Shown: positions 26,410 through 34,842 of the stretch, piece after piece
Numbering within the stretch: position 1 is the stretch's first letter
Layout of the letters: each line of letters starts with the position of its first letter
Assembly (NCBI GenBank): GCA_030536755.1
Contig: JAUNPJ010000006.1
Span: 1 to 64,000 of the forward strand
Length of the DNA: 64,000 bases
DNA from: Eubacteriales bacterium
Lineage (GTDB): Bacteria; Bacillota; Clostridia; Lachnospirales; Lachnospiraceae
Direction of reading: 5' to 3'
Position numbers and translations under genes: made by a program
Notes under the pieces: model-generated
Seen by the model: the letters and a program-made list of their open reading frames with translations, nothing else
The model's database searches: none
What the model was told of the DNA's origin: nothing

Positions 26410-27840
26410 ATGAGCGAAAAATATATTATTGGTATTGATGAAGGGTCACAGAGTGCCAAGATTTTGATTTTTGATACAAAGGGAAATATTGTGTGTGAGG
26501 CAAAACAGGCACTTCGTCCTTACAATCTTCCAGAACCGGGAATTGTAGAGCATCCGGATGATGACTGGTGGGATGCGATCTGTGCAGCTGGAAGAAAATG
26601 TATGGCAAAATTTGAGGGAAACAAAGAAGACATTGTGGGAATTGGGCTTTGTACCATCCGTTACTGCCGTGCGTATCTGAAAGAGGACGGAACATTGGCA
26701 CAGCCGGCATTGAGCTGGATGGATGTGCGTGTGTCACAGCCTTATGAGCACACAAATCCGGATGTCAAATATATTGTTGCTTCTTCCGGATATATTACGC
26801 ACCGTCTCACTGGTGAGCGCAAAGATACGGTAGCAAATTACGAAGGTGGATGGCCTATTGACGTGGATAAATGGGACTGGTCTGACGATCCGGAAGCCTA
26901 TAAGGCTACAGGCATGCCGAGAGAGATGCTGTTTGACCTAGTAATGCCGGGAGATGTACTTGGTTATGTGACAGAAGAGGCTTCAGAGGCAACAGGTTTT
27001 CCTCAGGGACTTCCTGTGGTTGCAACTTCCAACGATAAAGCAGTGGAAGGACTTGGAACCGGATGTATGGGAGATACCACAGCCTGTATTTCGCTTGGAA
27101 CCTACACAGCGGCCATGATGGAGGGAAAAGAGAATTTGAAAAATACGACAGCTGTATGGCCAAAGTTCTCCTGTGTACCTAATAAATATTTGTATGACAG
27201 TAATGGTATTCGCAGAGGTATGTGGACAATCAGCTGGTTCAGAGAAATTCTGGGTGACAGCTATATGAAAATGGCTGAAGAGAAAGGTATGTCTGCAGAA
27301 GAACTGTTAAGTGAAGAGGCTTCGCAGGTTCCGGCAGGAAGCGATGGCCTGATGACTGTTCTGGATTGGCTTGCACCGGTAGATGCCCGATATAAAAAAG
27401 GGATTATGATAGGATTTGATGGAAGGCATACAAGAGGTCATATTTACCGCTCCATTTTGGAAGCTGTTGCCATGACTATGAAAAAACATGTAGATGATAT
27501 GTGTCAAGAACTGAATGTGAAACTTGATAAAATTATCATCACAGGTGGCGGTTCCAACAGTGACCTGTTTATGCAGATTTTTGCGGATGTATTTCATATT
27601 CCGGCTGTTCGCAATGTTGTAAATGGTGCGGCGGGACTTGGCTCAGCTATTTGTGCTGCTGTGGCTGCAGGAGTTTATGCGAGCTTTGATGAAGCTGTAG
27701 AAAATATGGTGCGTATTAAGGATGAATTCCTGCCAGATGAAGAGCATACAAAACTGTATGACAGAATGGGCGAAGTGTACAGAGATATTACCAATCATAC
27801 AGATGAGATTCTGAAAAAATCTTACGAGATTTTTCAGTAA
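26410..27840 (+). CDS. FGGY-family carbohydrate kinase
   Basis: A 476-residue kinase of the xylulokinase/glycerol kinase family. The N-terminal phosphate loop is GIDEGSQSAKILIFD (8-22). The catalytic Asp probably lies in SWMDVR (about 103-108), as for the xylulokinase WNDxR motif. The C-terminal ATP site is KLDKIIITGGGSNSDLFMQIFADV, and NGAAGLGSAICAA follows the FGGY pattern. The sugar or polyol specificity is not evident. I infer that its phosphorylated product is the inducer sensed by the GlpP homologue, as glycerol kinase makes the inducer of GlpP. Confidence 0.9.
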   Translation: MSEKYIIGIDEGSQSAKILIFDTKGNIVCEAKQALRPYNLPEPGIVEHPDDDWWDAICAAGRKCMAKFEGNKEDIVGIGLCTIRYCRAYLKEDGTLAQPALSWMDVRVSQPYEHTNPDVKYIVASSGYITHRLTGERKDTVANYEGGWPIDVDKWDWSDDPEAYKATGMPREMLFDLVMPGDVLGYVTEEASEATGFPQGLPVVATSNDKAVEGLGTGCMGDTTACISLGTYTAAMMEGKENLKNTTAVWPKFSCVPNKYLYDSNGIRRGMWTISWFREILGDSYMKMAEEKGMSAEELLSEEASQVPAGSDGLMTVLDWLAPVDARYKKGIMIGFDGRHTRGHIYRSILEAVAMTMKKHVDDMCQELNVKLDKIIITGGGSNSDLFMQIFADVFHIPAVRNVVNGAAGLGSAICAAVAAGVYASFDEAVENMVRIKDEFLPDEEHTKLYDRMGEVYRDITNHTDEILKKSYEIFQ

Positions 27841-27858
27841 ATAATGGAGGTGGAAAGA

Positions 27859-28635
27859 ATGAGACCATTAATTTTGATTACGAATGATGATGGGATTTTG
27901 TCACCAGGGCTTCATGCTGCTGTGGAAGCGGTGCAGGAGATGGGGGATATTTTGATTGCTGCGCCTATACGTCAGCAGACTGGAATGGCACGTTCTTTCC
28001 CCTATCTGGATGATACAGGTATTATAGAAGAAATTCCGTTGGAAATTGGTGGAAAAACAATGATTGGATATGGTGTCCATGGTTCTCCTGCCTATTGTGT
28101 AGCAGAAGGTGTGATGGAATTGGCAGACAGAAAGCCGGATTTATGTATCAGCGGTATAAACTACGGCGAAAATCTTGGGAGAGTGCTGACTTTAAGTGGA
28201 ACAGTGGGTGCCATTTTAGAGGCAGACAGCCATGAAATTCCGGGACTTGCGATATCTGCTCTGGCTGATATGAGTACTTTTTTTACAATGGATTATCAGG
28301 AGTATTCCTGGAAAACTGCTCAGGCAGTTACACGTAGATGGGCAGAAAAGATATTGAAAGAAGGAATGCCGGAAGGTGCTCGGATGTTTAATATTAATGT
28401 TCCGGAAGGTGCTATGTGCGATACGCCGGAGAGGATTACGAGACAGGCATTACAGACGTATTTTATTTTCCAGAAACCTGAGAAAAGAGATTTTTCCAAA
28501 CCTCATAGAATCCATAGTAAAATCGTTATTGAAGAGGAAAAATTGGAAGCGGATAGTGATATCAGGGCTGCCTGCATAGACCGTGTAATTTCTGTAACAC
28601 CTCTGGATGGAGACTTATCTATTTCTATAAAATAA
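27859..28635 (+). CDS. surE: SurE-family 5'/3'-nucleotidase (phosphatase)
   Basis: 258 residues from the ATG at 27859, which follows AATGGAGGTGGAAAGA. It begins MRPLILITNDDGILSPGL, the SurE signature with the metal-binding DD, followed by AAPIRQQTG, GVHGSPAYCVAEG and CISGINYGENLG with the catalytic Asn. SurE enzymes are metal-dependent phosphatases on nucleotides and other phosphomonoesters. Its place after the kinase is unusual: here it could remove phosphate from a pathway intermediate or from the inducer. It lies 18 bp after the kinase gene. Confidence 0.88.
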   Translation: MRPLILITNDDGILSPGLHAAVEAVQEMGDILIAAPIRQQTGMARSFPYLDDTGIIEEIPLEIGGKTMIGYGVHGSPAYCVAEGVMELADRKPDLCISGINYGENLGRVLTLSGTVGAILEADSHEIPGLAISALADMSTFFTMDYQEYSWKTAQAVTRRWAEKILKEGMPEGARMFNINVPEGAMCDTPERITRQALQTYFIFQKPEKRDFSKPHRIHSKIVIEEEKLEADSDIRAACIDRVISVTPLDGDLSISIK

Positions 28636-28949
28636 TTGTTGGAAAAACCACGGATATATAATTAAAAAAATAACGAACTTTTTCTGTTTACTTTTTCAGA
28701 CTATTAAAATAATATACTGAAAAATGGACTGAAATAATAGAAATTGAATCAAAAGCACAAAAAATGTATGGTATTAGCCCAATACCATACATTTTTTTAC
28801 TATATTTCGAGATTTGTTTTTGTGCAAATCGCCTAAAAATACAGAATATTCAAGAAAAAATACTTTTAACTTGCCTAAAAAACGAGATTGTTATATAATA
28901 GATTCAGAAAGATTTTTCGCGATGCGTGAACGATACTGATAATAATATA
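28636..28949. other. Intergenic region with terminator and possible small transcript
   Basis: This 314-bp AT-rich gap holds no supported gene. It contains a sequence resembling half of a ModE site (ATAACG at 28670-28675), a possible promoter (TTTACT 28687-28692, TAATAT 28710-28715, 17-bp spacer) and a strong terminator at 28764-28799. These could define an RNA of about 75 nt, but they could also be the plain end of the surE unit. Confidence 0.4.
28764..28799 (+). terminator. Intrinsic terminator, probably bidirectional
   Basis: ATGTATGGTATT (28764-28775) pairs with AATACCATACAT (28781-28792), followed by T7. A-rich sequence on the left means it can also stop minus-strand transcription from the hypothetical gene ending at 28950. 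Confidence 0.88.
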
Positions 28950-29360
28950 TCAATCATCGTGGTTGCAGCGAGGATTTTCCCATCCGATTCCAGTCAGAGC
29001 CATGATCTTATCGGCGGCGGTGTTGGAGAGGAAGGCAATGGAGGCAGGTTTTCCATGAATGTCTTCACCTTTCAGTTCGATGCCATTGTTGTTTTCTTCA
29101 TACTCCATGGGAAGCGAACGGCGGTAAATCCGGTGCTGTGTCTCATCCTTAAACTCAATGGTTAAGGTTTGTGCAGAGAGGTGGTCGACCGGCTGACCTG
29201 CAGCCTTCTGGTAGCGCAGCTCCATCTGAGCTGTCAGCGCTTTGAGGATTGCTTCGTGAAGGTTACCCAGTGACTCCAGAGTTTCCTCTTCGTACAGAGC
29301 ACTGAGATAATCAATCATAGATGCACATTGATATTCGATTTCGGTATAAGGATCTTTCAT
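28950..29360 (-). CDS. Hypothetical protein next to the molybdenum hydroxylase
   Basis: A 136-residue protein from the ATG at 29360, preceded by AAAGGGGAAACCGTT. I do not recognise it. It is acidic, with a helical N-terminus (IEYQCASMIDYLSALYEEE) and a mixed C-terminal part that reads as a small alpha/beta domain (TLTIEFKDETQHRIYRRSLP). No signal peptide, membrane helix or metal motif is visible. It diverges from the molybdenum hydroxylase gene, sharing the 171-bp region 29361-29531. Confidence 0.6.
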   Translation of the reverse strand: MKDPYTEIEYQCASMIDYLSALYEEETLESLGNLHEAILKALTAQMELRYQKAAGQPVDHLSAQTLTIEFKDETQHRIYRRSLPMEYEENNNGIELKGEDIHGKPASIAFLSNTAADKIMALTGIGWENPRCNHDD

Positions 29361-29463
29361 AACGGTTTCCCCTTTCTGATTGTTGATACCATCAGTATAA
29401 CCAATCTTTTGGGGAATATCAAGTGATAAGATGCAATTGCGAAGAATTAAAGTACTTTCTAAA

Positions 29464-29501
29464 TATAATGTATTGTGTAGTATGAGTCCCGTCAGAGAGG
29501 G
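29464..29501 (+). promoter_or_regulatory. -10 box and GTCCCGTCAGAGAGGG element before the Mo hydroxylase
   Basis: TATAAT at 29464-29469 lacks a good -35 at normal spacing. Downstream lies the 16-mer GTCCCGTCAGAGAGGG (29486-29501), able to form a CCC/GGG hairpin and, with flanks, GAGTCCC/GGG-C-ACTC. The same 16-mer recurs at 41776-41791, at the far end of the cassette. Its role is unknown. Confidence 0.4.
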
Positions 29502-29531
29502 TGAGGGCACTCATAACAGTAAGGAGGTCAC

Positions 29532-32267
29532 ATGGTTAAAAAACAACTCATTATTAACGGGCAGCCGAGAACTTTAATTATCAATCCAGAAGATACACTT
29601 GCGAAAGTGCTTCGTGAGCAGTTATATCTTACCGGATGTAAGGTAGGTTGTGGACAGGGTCAGTGCGGTACCTGTACTGTTATCATGGATGGCAAAGCTG
29701 TTCGTTCCTGTATCGTAAAAATGAAAAAAGTAAAAGACGACGCAGTGATTGAGACAATCGAAGGTATCGGAACTGTGGACAATCTGCATCCACTGCAGGT
29801 AGCATGGATGGGACACGGATGCGCACAGTGTGGTTTCTGTTCTCCTGGATTTATTATGTCTGCAAAAGTTCTTCTGGAAGAGAATCCATCTCCAACAAGA
29901 GAAGAAGTTCGCCATTGGTTCCAGAAACATAGAAACGTATGCCGTTGTACAGGATACAAACCTCTGATTGATGCCGTTATGGATGCAGCAGCAGTTATGC
30001 GCGGCGAGAAGAAGAAAGAAGATCTGATCTTCAAACCAGTTGGAAATGATATTCTTGGAACAAGCTACATTCGTCCGTCTGCTCTGAATAAAGTAACAGG
30101 TAAATGGGACTTTGGTGCAGATATGGCTCTGCAGATGCCTGCAAATACAGCAAGACTTGCACTTGTACAGGCTGAGATTCCTCATGCGATCTTAAAGGGA
30201 ATTGATTACTCTGAAGCTGAGAAGATGCCTGGTGTTATTAAAGTCATTACCGCAAAAGACGTAAAAGGTAAAAACCGCATCAGCGGACTGATTACCTTCG
30301 CTAACAATAAAGGTGATGGATGGGATCGTCCAATCCTCTGTGATGAGAAAATCTTCCAGATCGGTGATGCAGTAGCGATGGTAGCTGCTGATACAGAAGA
30401 GCATGCAAAAGCTGCAGCAGCAAAAGTGAAATTAGACCTTGAGCCACTGCCGGCATACATGAGCGCTATGGAAGCAATTGCAGAAGACGCAATCGAGATT
30501 CATCCTGGAACACCAAATATTTACTATGAGACCAACTGTATCAAAGGTGAGGACACAGCTCCTATTATGGAAAGTGCACCTTATGTAGCAGAAGTTGAGA
30601 CATACAGCAGCCGTCAGCCACATCTGAACCTTGAGCCTGACTGTGGTTTCGCATACATCGACGAAGAGGGCAGACTGACTGTTCATTCCAAGAGTATCGG
30701 TATTCACCTTCATGCAGCGATGATTACCGCTGGTATCGGAATCGAGCCGGATAAATTCCGTCTGATTCAGAACCCGACTGGTGGAACATTCGGATATAAG
30801 TTCAGCCCGACTATGGAAGCTCTCGTTGGTGTAGCTTGTCTGGCACTGGATGGACGTCCATGTTCACTTGTTTACGATATGTACCAGAACATTACTTACA
30901 CAGGAAAACGTTCACCTGCATTTATGCATGTGAAGATGGCAGCAGATAAAGACGGCAAACTCCTTGCTCTGGAAGGCGACAACTATGTTGACCATGGTCC
31001 ATACTCCGAGTTCGGTGACCTTCTGACTCTGAGACTTTCTCAGTTTACAGGTGCCGGATATGATATCCGCAACATCAGAAATAAGAGCCAGACAGTATGT
31101 ACGAACCACGCATGGGGTTCTGCATTCCGTGGATATGGTTCTCCACAGTCCTTCATGGGATCTGAGGTATGTATGGATGTTCTGGCAGAGAAGATGGGAA
31201 TTGATCCATTCGAACTGCGCTATAAGAATATTTATAGAGAAGGTACCGGATGTACCACACCGACCGGACAGGTACCGGAAGTATTCTGTCTGGAAGAAAT
31301 GTTTGAGAAAGCTCGTCCTGTATATTATGAAGCAAAAGAGCGTCTTGCTAAGATGAACACAGATAAACTGAAATACGGCGTTGGATTCGCAGTTGGTGTA
31401 TATGGCTGTGGTCTTGACGGAAAAGACTCCTCCGGTGCAAATATTCAGCTGAATCCAGATGGAACAGTAACCGTATTTAACGCTTGGGAAGATCATGGAC
31501 AGGGTGCTGATATCGGTACAGTTACAATGGCTCATGAGACATTAAAACAGGCTGGATTTACACCAGATATGATCAAACTGTACATGAATGATACTGCAAA
31601 AACTCCAAACTCTGGTCCTGCAGGCGGAAGCCGTTCAAACGTAGTAACAGGTAATGCAACAAGAGTTGCTGCAGAAATGCTTCTGAACGCTATGAGAAAA
31701 CCAGATGGAACGTATCGTACATACGATGAGATGGTAGCAGAAAACATTCCTACATTCTATGAGGGAACATGGGTAGCTTCTGCATGTACAGACTGTGATC
31801 TTGAGACAGCTCAGGGTGCACCATTCAGCAACTACATGTATGAACTGTTCATTCCGGAAGTAGAAGTTAATGTAGAGACTGGTAAAGTAAGAGTGATTCG
31901 CTTTACAACCGTAGCTGACTTCGGAACAATCATCAACAAGATTGTTGTAGATGGACAGGTATACGGAGGCTGTGCACAGGGTATGGGTCTTGCATTAAGT
32001 GAAGACTTCGAAGATTACAAGAAACATACAACCATCGCTGGATGTGGTATTCCTTATCCAGAGGATATTCCGGATGACTTCAATATTATCTACACTGAGA
32101 CACCTAGACCAGACGGCCCTTATGGAGCATCTGGCTGTGGCGAAGGTCCTTTGACAGCTGGACATCCGGCTATCTTAAGCGCGATCTTCAATGCAACAGG
32201 AGCAAGAGTTTGGGCAATTCCGGCAACACCGGACAAAGTTAAGGCAGCTCTGGACGCACTGAAATAA
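29532..32267 (+). CDS. Mop-type molybdenum hydroxylase (aldehyde oxidoreductase / xanthine dehydrogenase family)
   Basis: A 911-residue enzyme with the domain order of Desulfovibrio aldehyde oxidoreductase (Mop). The N-terminal 2Fe-2S domain has C40, C45, C48 and C60. The second 2Fe-2S domain has GCAQCGFC and NVCRCTGYKP (about 96-145). The large molybdopterin-binding region follows, with GGTFGYKFSPTMEA and AFRGYGSPQ. The catalytic Glu is in SGCGEGPLTAGHPAI near the C-terminus. There is no FAD domain, so electrons leave to a separate partner, plausibly the next gene. The substrate could be an aldehyde or N-heterocycle; this cannot be told from the sequence. No selD or labile-selenium genes are in the window. 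Confidence 0.9.
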   Translation: MVKKQLIINGQPRTLIINPEDTLAKVLREQLYLTGCKVGCGQGQCGTCTVIMDGKAVRSCIVKMKKVKDDAVIETIEGIGTVDNLHPLQVAWMGHGCAQCGFCSPGFIMSAKVLLEENPSPTREEVRHWFQKHRNVCRCTGYKPLIDAVMDAAAVMRGEKKKEDLIFKPVGNDILGTSYIRPSALNKVTGKWDFGADMALQMPANTARLALVQAEIPHAILKGIDYSEAEKMPGVIKVITAKDVKGKNRISGLITFANNKGDGWDRPILCDEKIFQIGDAVAMVAADTEEHAKAAAAKVKLDLEPLPAYMSAMEAIAEDAIEIHPGTPNIYYETNCIKGEDTAPIMESAPYVAEVETYSSRQPHLNLEPDCGFAYIDEEGRLTVHSKSIGIHLHAAMITAGIGIEPDKFRLIQNPTGGTFGYKFSPTMEALVGVACLALDGRPCSLVYDMYQNITYTGKRSPAFMHVKMAADKDGKLLALEGDNYVDHGPYSEFGDLLTLRLSQFTGAGYDIRNIRNKSQTVCTNHAWGSAFRGYGSPQSFMGSEVCMDVLAEKMGIDPFELRYKNIYREGTGCTTPTGQVPEVFCLEEMFEKARPVYYEAKERLAKMNTDKLKYGVGFAVGVYGCGLDGKDSSGANIQLNPDGTVTVFNAWEDHGQGADIGTVTMAHETLKQAGFTPDMIKLYMNDTAKTPNSGPAGGSRSNVVTGNATRVAAEMLLNAMRKPDGTYRTYDEMVAENIPTFYEGTWVASACTDCDLETAQGAPFSNYMYELFIPEVEVNVETGKVRVIRFTTVADFGTIINKIVVDGQVYGGCAQGMGLALSEDFEDYKKHTTIAGCGIPYPEDIPDDFNIIYTETPRPDGPYGASGCGEGPLTAGHPAILSAIFNATGARVWAIPATPDKVKAALDALK

Positions 32268-32280
32268 GATTTTTGTGAAT

Positions 32281-32310
32281 GGACCGGCAGTTTCTGCCGG
32301 TCCGTTTTTC
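32281..32310 (+). terminator. Intrinsic terminator inside the molybdenum cassette
   Basis: GGACCGGCAG (32281-32290) pairs perfectly with CTGCCGGTCC (32294-32303), followed by GTTTTTC. It separates the hydroxylase gene from the accessory genes, all on the same strand, so enzyme and accessory messages are probably made in different amounts. Confidence 0.85.
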
Positions 32311-32337
32311 TGTTATAAGAAGAGAGGAAGTGAGAAA

Positions 32338-34593
32338 ATGCGAAATCCCAATCAGGAACAGCTTCACAAACTGGAAGCCATGTGTGTACAGGAACAGCCG
32401 CCGGCATGTATGAGCGGATGCCCCCTTCATGTGGACGGAAGAAGCTTGTGTGCGGCAGAAGCATCGGATGACTTTGACAGTGCACTGGATTTATACAGAA
32501 AGACAGTACCTTTTCCGGAGATTTTGAGCCGTACCTGTTCTCAGGTTTGCCGCCAGTCCTGCCGCAGAGCGGAAGCAGGAGATGCGGTTATGATGCGTGG
32601 ACTGGAAGAAGCGGCATGTACGTTTGGAAAGCCGAAACAAAAGAGAGCATTTCTTCCAAAGAGAAATCACAGTGCAGCCGTGGTGGGTGCAAGTCTCAGC
32701 GGTCTGACAGCGGCACTCGAACTGGGTAAAAAAGGATGCCGTGTGACGGTATTTGAAAAAGAAGAAGAGATTGGCGGACAGCTGCGAGGCATGAATCTTG
32801 CGGCAGAGGTTCTGGAAAAAGACTTTCGAATGCTGAAGGATTATCCGATCACGATTCGCTGCGGCGAGAAAGTAGACAATCTCAGCGAAATTGCGGAGCA
32901 GTTCGATGTGGTTTATGTGGCTTGGGGCATGCAGGAGGCAGACGCACTGGAAAGTCAGCCGGACAGCTATCAAAGTGCAGATGAAAAGATTTTTGCAGGC
33001 GGATATGGCATCCGCAGACAACAGTACGATACTGTCTGGGAGATTGCAGATGGAAAGAGAGCGGCTATTTCCATGGATCGCTTTTTGAAACGGGTATCAT
33101 TGATGGCCGGACGTGAAAAAGAAGGTGTGTATGAGACAACTCTTCATGTAAATATGGAAGGTGTTGAGAATGTCTGCGCACAGAAAGAACCGCCGTACAC
33201 CAGAGAGGAAGCGATGCAGGAGGCGAAGCGCTGTCTGGACTGCAAATGTCTGGATTGTGTAAAAGCTTGCGCATTTTTGCAGGAGTACAAGACATTTCCG
33301 CGTAAGTATGTGCGTGAAGTGTACAACAACCTTTCGATTGCGATGGGAAACCATCATGCGAACCGCGTGATCAATTCCTGTGCACTTTGTGGGCAGTGTG
33401 CAGCGATTTGTCCGCATGGGCTGGATGTTGGTGAATACACAAAAGAAGCAAGGCAGATCATGGTGGAGCATGAGAAGATGCCGGTTTCTTCGTTTGAATT
33501 CGGTCTGCGTGATCTGGAACATGCCAATTCACAGGAGTTGTCTGTACTTCGTCACCAGCCGGGTATGAAAGAGAGTCAGTATCTGTTTTTCCCCGGATGT
33601 CAGATTGGAGCATCAGCACCGGAAATCGTGTATCGCACCTATGAAGATCTGTGCAGTCGGCTTTCCGGAGGCGTTGGCTTGTATCTGGGGTGCTGCGGCA
33701 TTGCGGCAGACTGGGCCGGAGAGGAAGTACTGTTTGAGAAAAGTATCCAGAATATGCGGGAGAACTGGGAAAGTATGGGGCGTCCGGTTGTGATTACCGC
33801 CTGCCCGACTTGTTACCGTGTGTGGAAAGAGCAGATTGGGCAGGCAAAGGTAGAAGGAATCTGGAGCCTTCTCGATACCTGGCCGGAGTTTGATTCTGCG
33901 GTAAAAGCGCATGCGTGTGGTGAGAAGAAGACAGTGACTGTGATGGATGCCTGCGGTGCAAGACAGTATGGGGAGATTCATGATCAGATTCGTCATCTTT
34001 TGGAACAGATGGGATATAATCTGGAACCCCATGCTTATGAAGGCGAAAAAAGCGGCTGTTGTGGTTTTGGCGGACTGATGCCGGTATCGAACCGAGAACT
34101 GGCGAAGAAAATGGCAGCTTCCCGCGTGGAGGAAAAAGACAGATATTATCTGACGTATTGTATGAACTGCAGAGATCGCTATACAGATGCCGGTGCAGTT
34201 TCCATTCATCTTCTGGAGCTTTTCTATGGAGAAGGAAAGGAACAGGATCATCTGCCTCCGACATGGTCAGACCGTCAGAGAAGAAGACGATGGCTGAAGA
34301 GAAAGCTCATGCAGAATTTATGGCAGGAAGAGATGGAAGGCAGAAAAGAAATGAAATTATACTACAGCGATGAGATCAAAGAGAAACTGGAAGAGCGCAT
34401 GATTCTGGAAGAAGATATGCAGGATGTCATTGAACAGGCGGAGACAAGTCAGGAAAAAATTCAGGATACGGTGGAAGATTGTTTTATTGCCGTCAGACGA
34501 ATCGGAAATGTCTGCTTCTGGGTATATTACAGGCCGAAGGAAGATGGATATGAGATTGTGAAGGCATACAGCCACCGCATGAATTTCAAATAA
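32338..34593 (+). CDS. FAD/NAD(P)-type Fe-S oxidoreductase with CCG (heterodisulfide reductase-like) domains
   Basis: A 752-residue multi-domain redox protein. The N-terminal part is like the GltD/DPYD Fe-S domain (ACMSGCPLHVDG and CSQVCRQSC, residues 24-85). A Rossmann FAD loop follows (VVGASLSGLTAALELGKKG, about 117-135). Two ferredoxin-like 4Fe-4S motifs come next (CLDCKCLDCVKAC and CALCGQCAAICPHG, about 300-360). Then come HdrB/GlpC-type CCG domains (FFPGCQ..GCCG and CCGFGGLM) and a charged ~90-residue tail. It probably takes electrons from the Mo hydroxylase. The start at 32338 follows AGAGAGGAAGTGAGAAA. Homologues are annotated as dicluster-binding pyridine nucleotide-disulfide oxidoreductases. 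Confidence 0.82.
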   Translation: MRNPNQEQLHKLEAMCVQEQPPACMSGCPLHVDGRSLCAAEASDDFDSALDLYRKTVPFPEILSRTCSQVCRQSCRRAEAGDAVMMRGLEEAACTFGKPKQKRAFLPKRNHSAAVVGASLSGLTAALELGKKGCRVTVFEKEEEIGGQLRGMNLAAEVLEKDFRMLKDYPITIRCGEKVDNLSEIAEQFDVVYVAWGMQEADALESQPDSYQSADEKIFAGGYGIRRQQYDTVWEIADGKRAAISMDRFLKRVSLMAGREKEGVYETTLHVNMEGVENVCAQKEPPYTREEAMQEAKRCLDCKCLDCVKACAFLQEYKTFPRKYVREVYNNLSIAMGNHHANRVINSCALCGQCAAICPHGLDVGEYTKEARQIMVEHEKMPVSSFEFGLRDLEHANSQELSVLRHQPGMKESQYLFFPGCQIGASAPEIVYRTYEDLCSRLSGGVGLYLGCCGIAADWAGEEVLFEKSIQNMRENWESMGRPVVITACPTCYRVWKEQIGQAKVEGIWSLLDTWPEFDSAVKAHACGEKKTVTVMDACGARQYGEIHDQIRHLLEQMGYNLEPHAYEGEKSGCCGFGGLMPVSNRELAKKMAASRVEEKDRYYLTYCMNCRDRYTDAGAVSIHLLELFYGEGKEQDHLPPTWSDRQRRRRWLKRKLMQNLWQEEMEGRKEMKLYYSDEIKEKLEERMILEEDMQDVIEQAETSQEKIQDTVEDCFIAVRRIGNVCFWVYYRPKEDGYEIVKAYSHRMNFK

Positions 34594-34607
34594 GAGAGGC
34601 GAAGACA

Positions 34608-34835
34608 ATGACAGAAAAAGAAAAGTATTACGAGCGTTATGAGACACAAAAAGGAACTTATATCTGTGCAAAATGCAACATTCCTCTGGAACCTGGAAAA
34701 GTGATTCTTCAGTATATGGGCAATGATTTCCCGGTAGAACTTCCGAAATGTCCAAAATGTGGACAGGCGTTGATTCCGGAAGAACTGGCATTGGGTAAGA
34801 TTCTCCAGGTTGAGCGTGCCTTGGAGGATAAGTAG
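34608..34835 (+). CDS. Small CxxC redox/zinc-ribbon protein (DVU_1557-like)
   Basis: A 75-residue protein with two CxxC pairs, CAKC (about 20-23) and CPKC (about 48-51), which form a rubredoxin- or zinc-ribbon-like metal site. It matches the family I know as the DVU_1557 redox protein, named from the Desulfovibrio vulgaris locus beside an aldehyde oxidoreductase. It has an AGAGGCGAAGACA ribosome site and starts 14 bp after the preceding gene. It could be an electron carrier or a sulfur or metal donor in the cassette; the role is unproven. Confidence 0.75.
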   Translation: MTEKEKYYERYETQKGTYICAKCNIPLEPGKVILQYMGNDFPVELPKCPKCGQALIPEELALGKILQVERALEDK

Positions 34836-34842
34836 AGTACAG

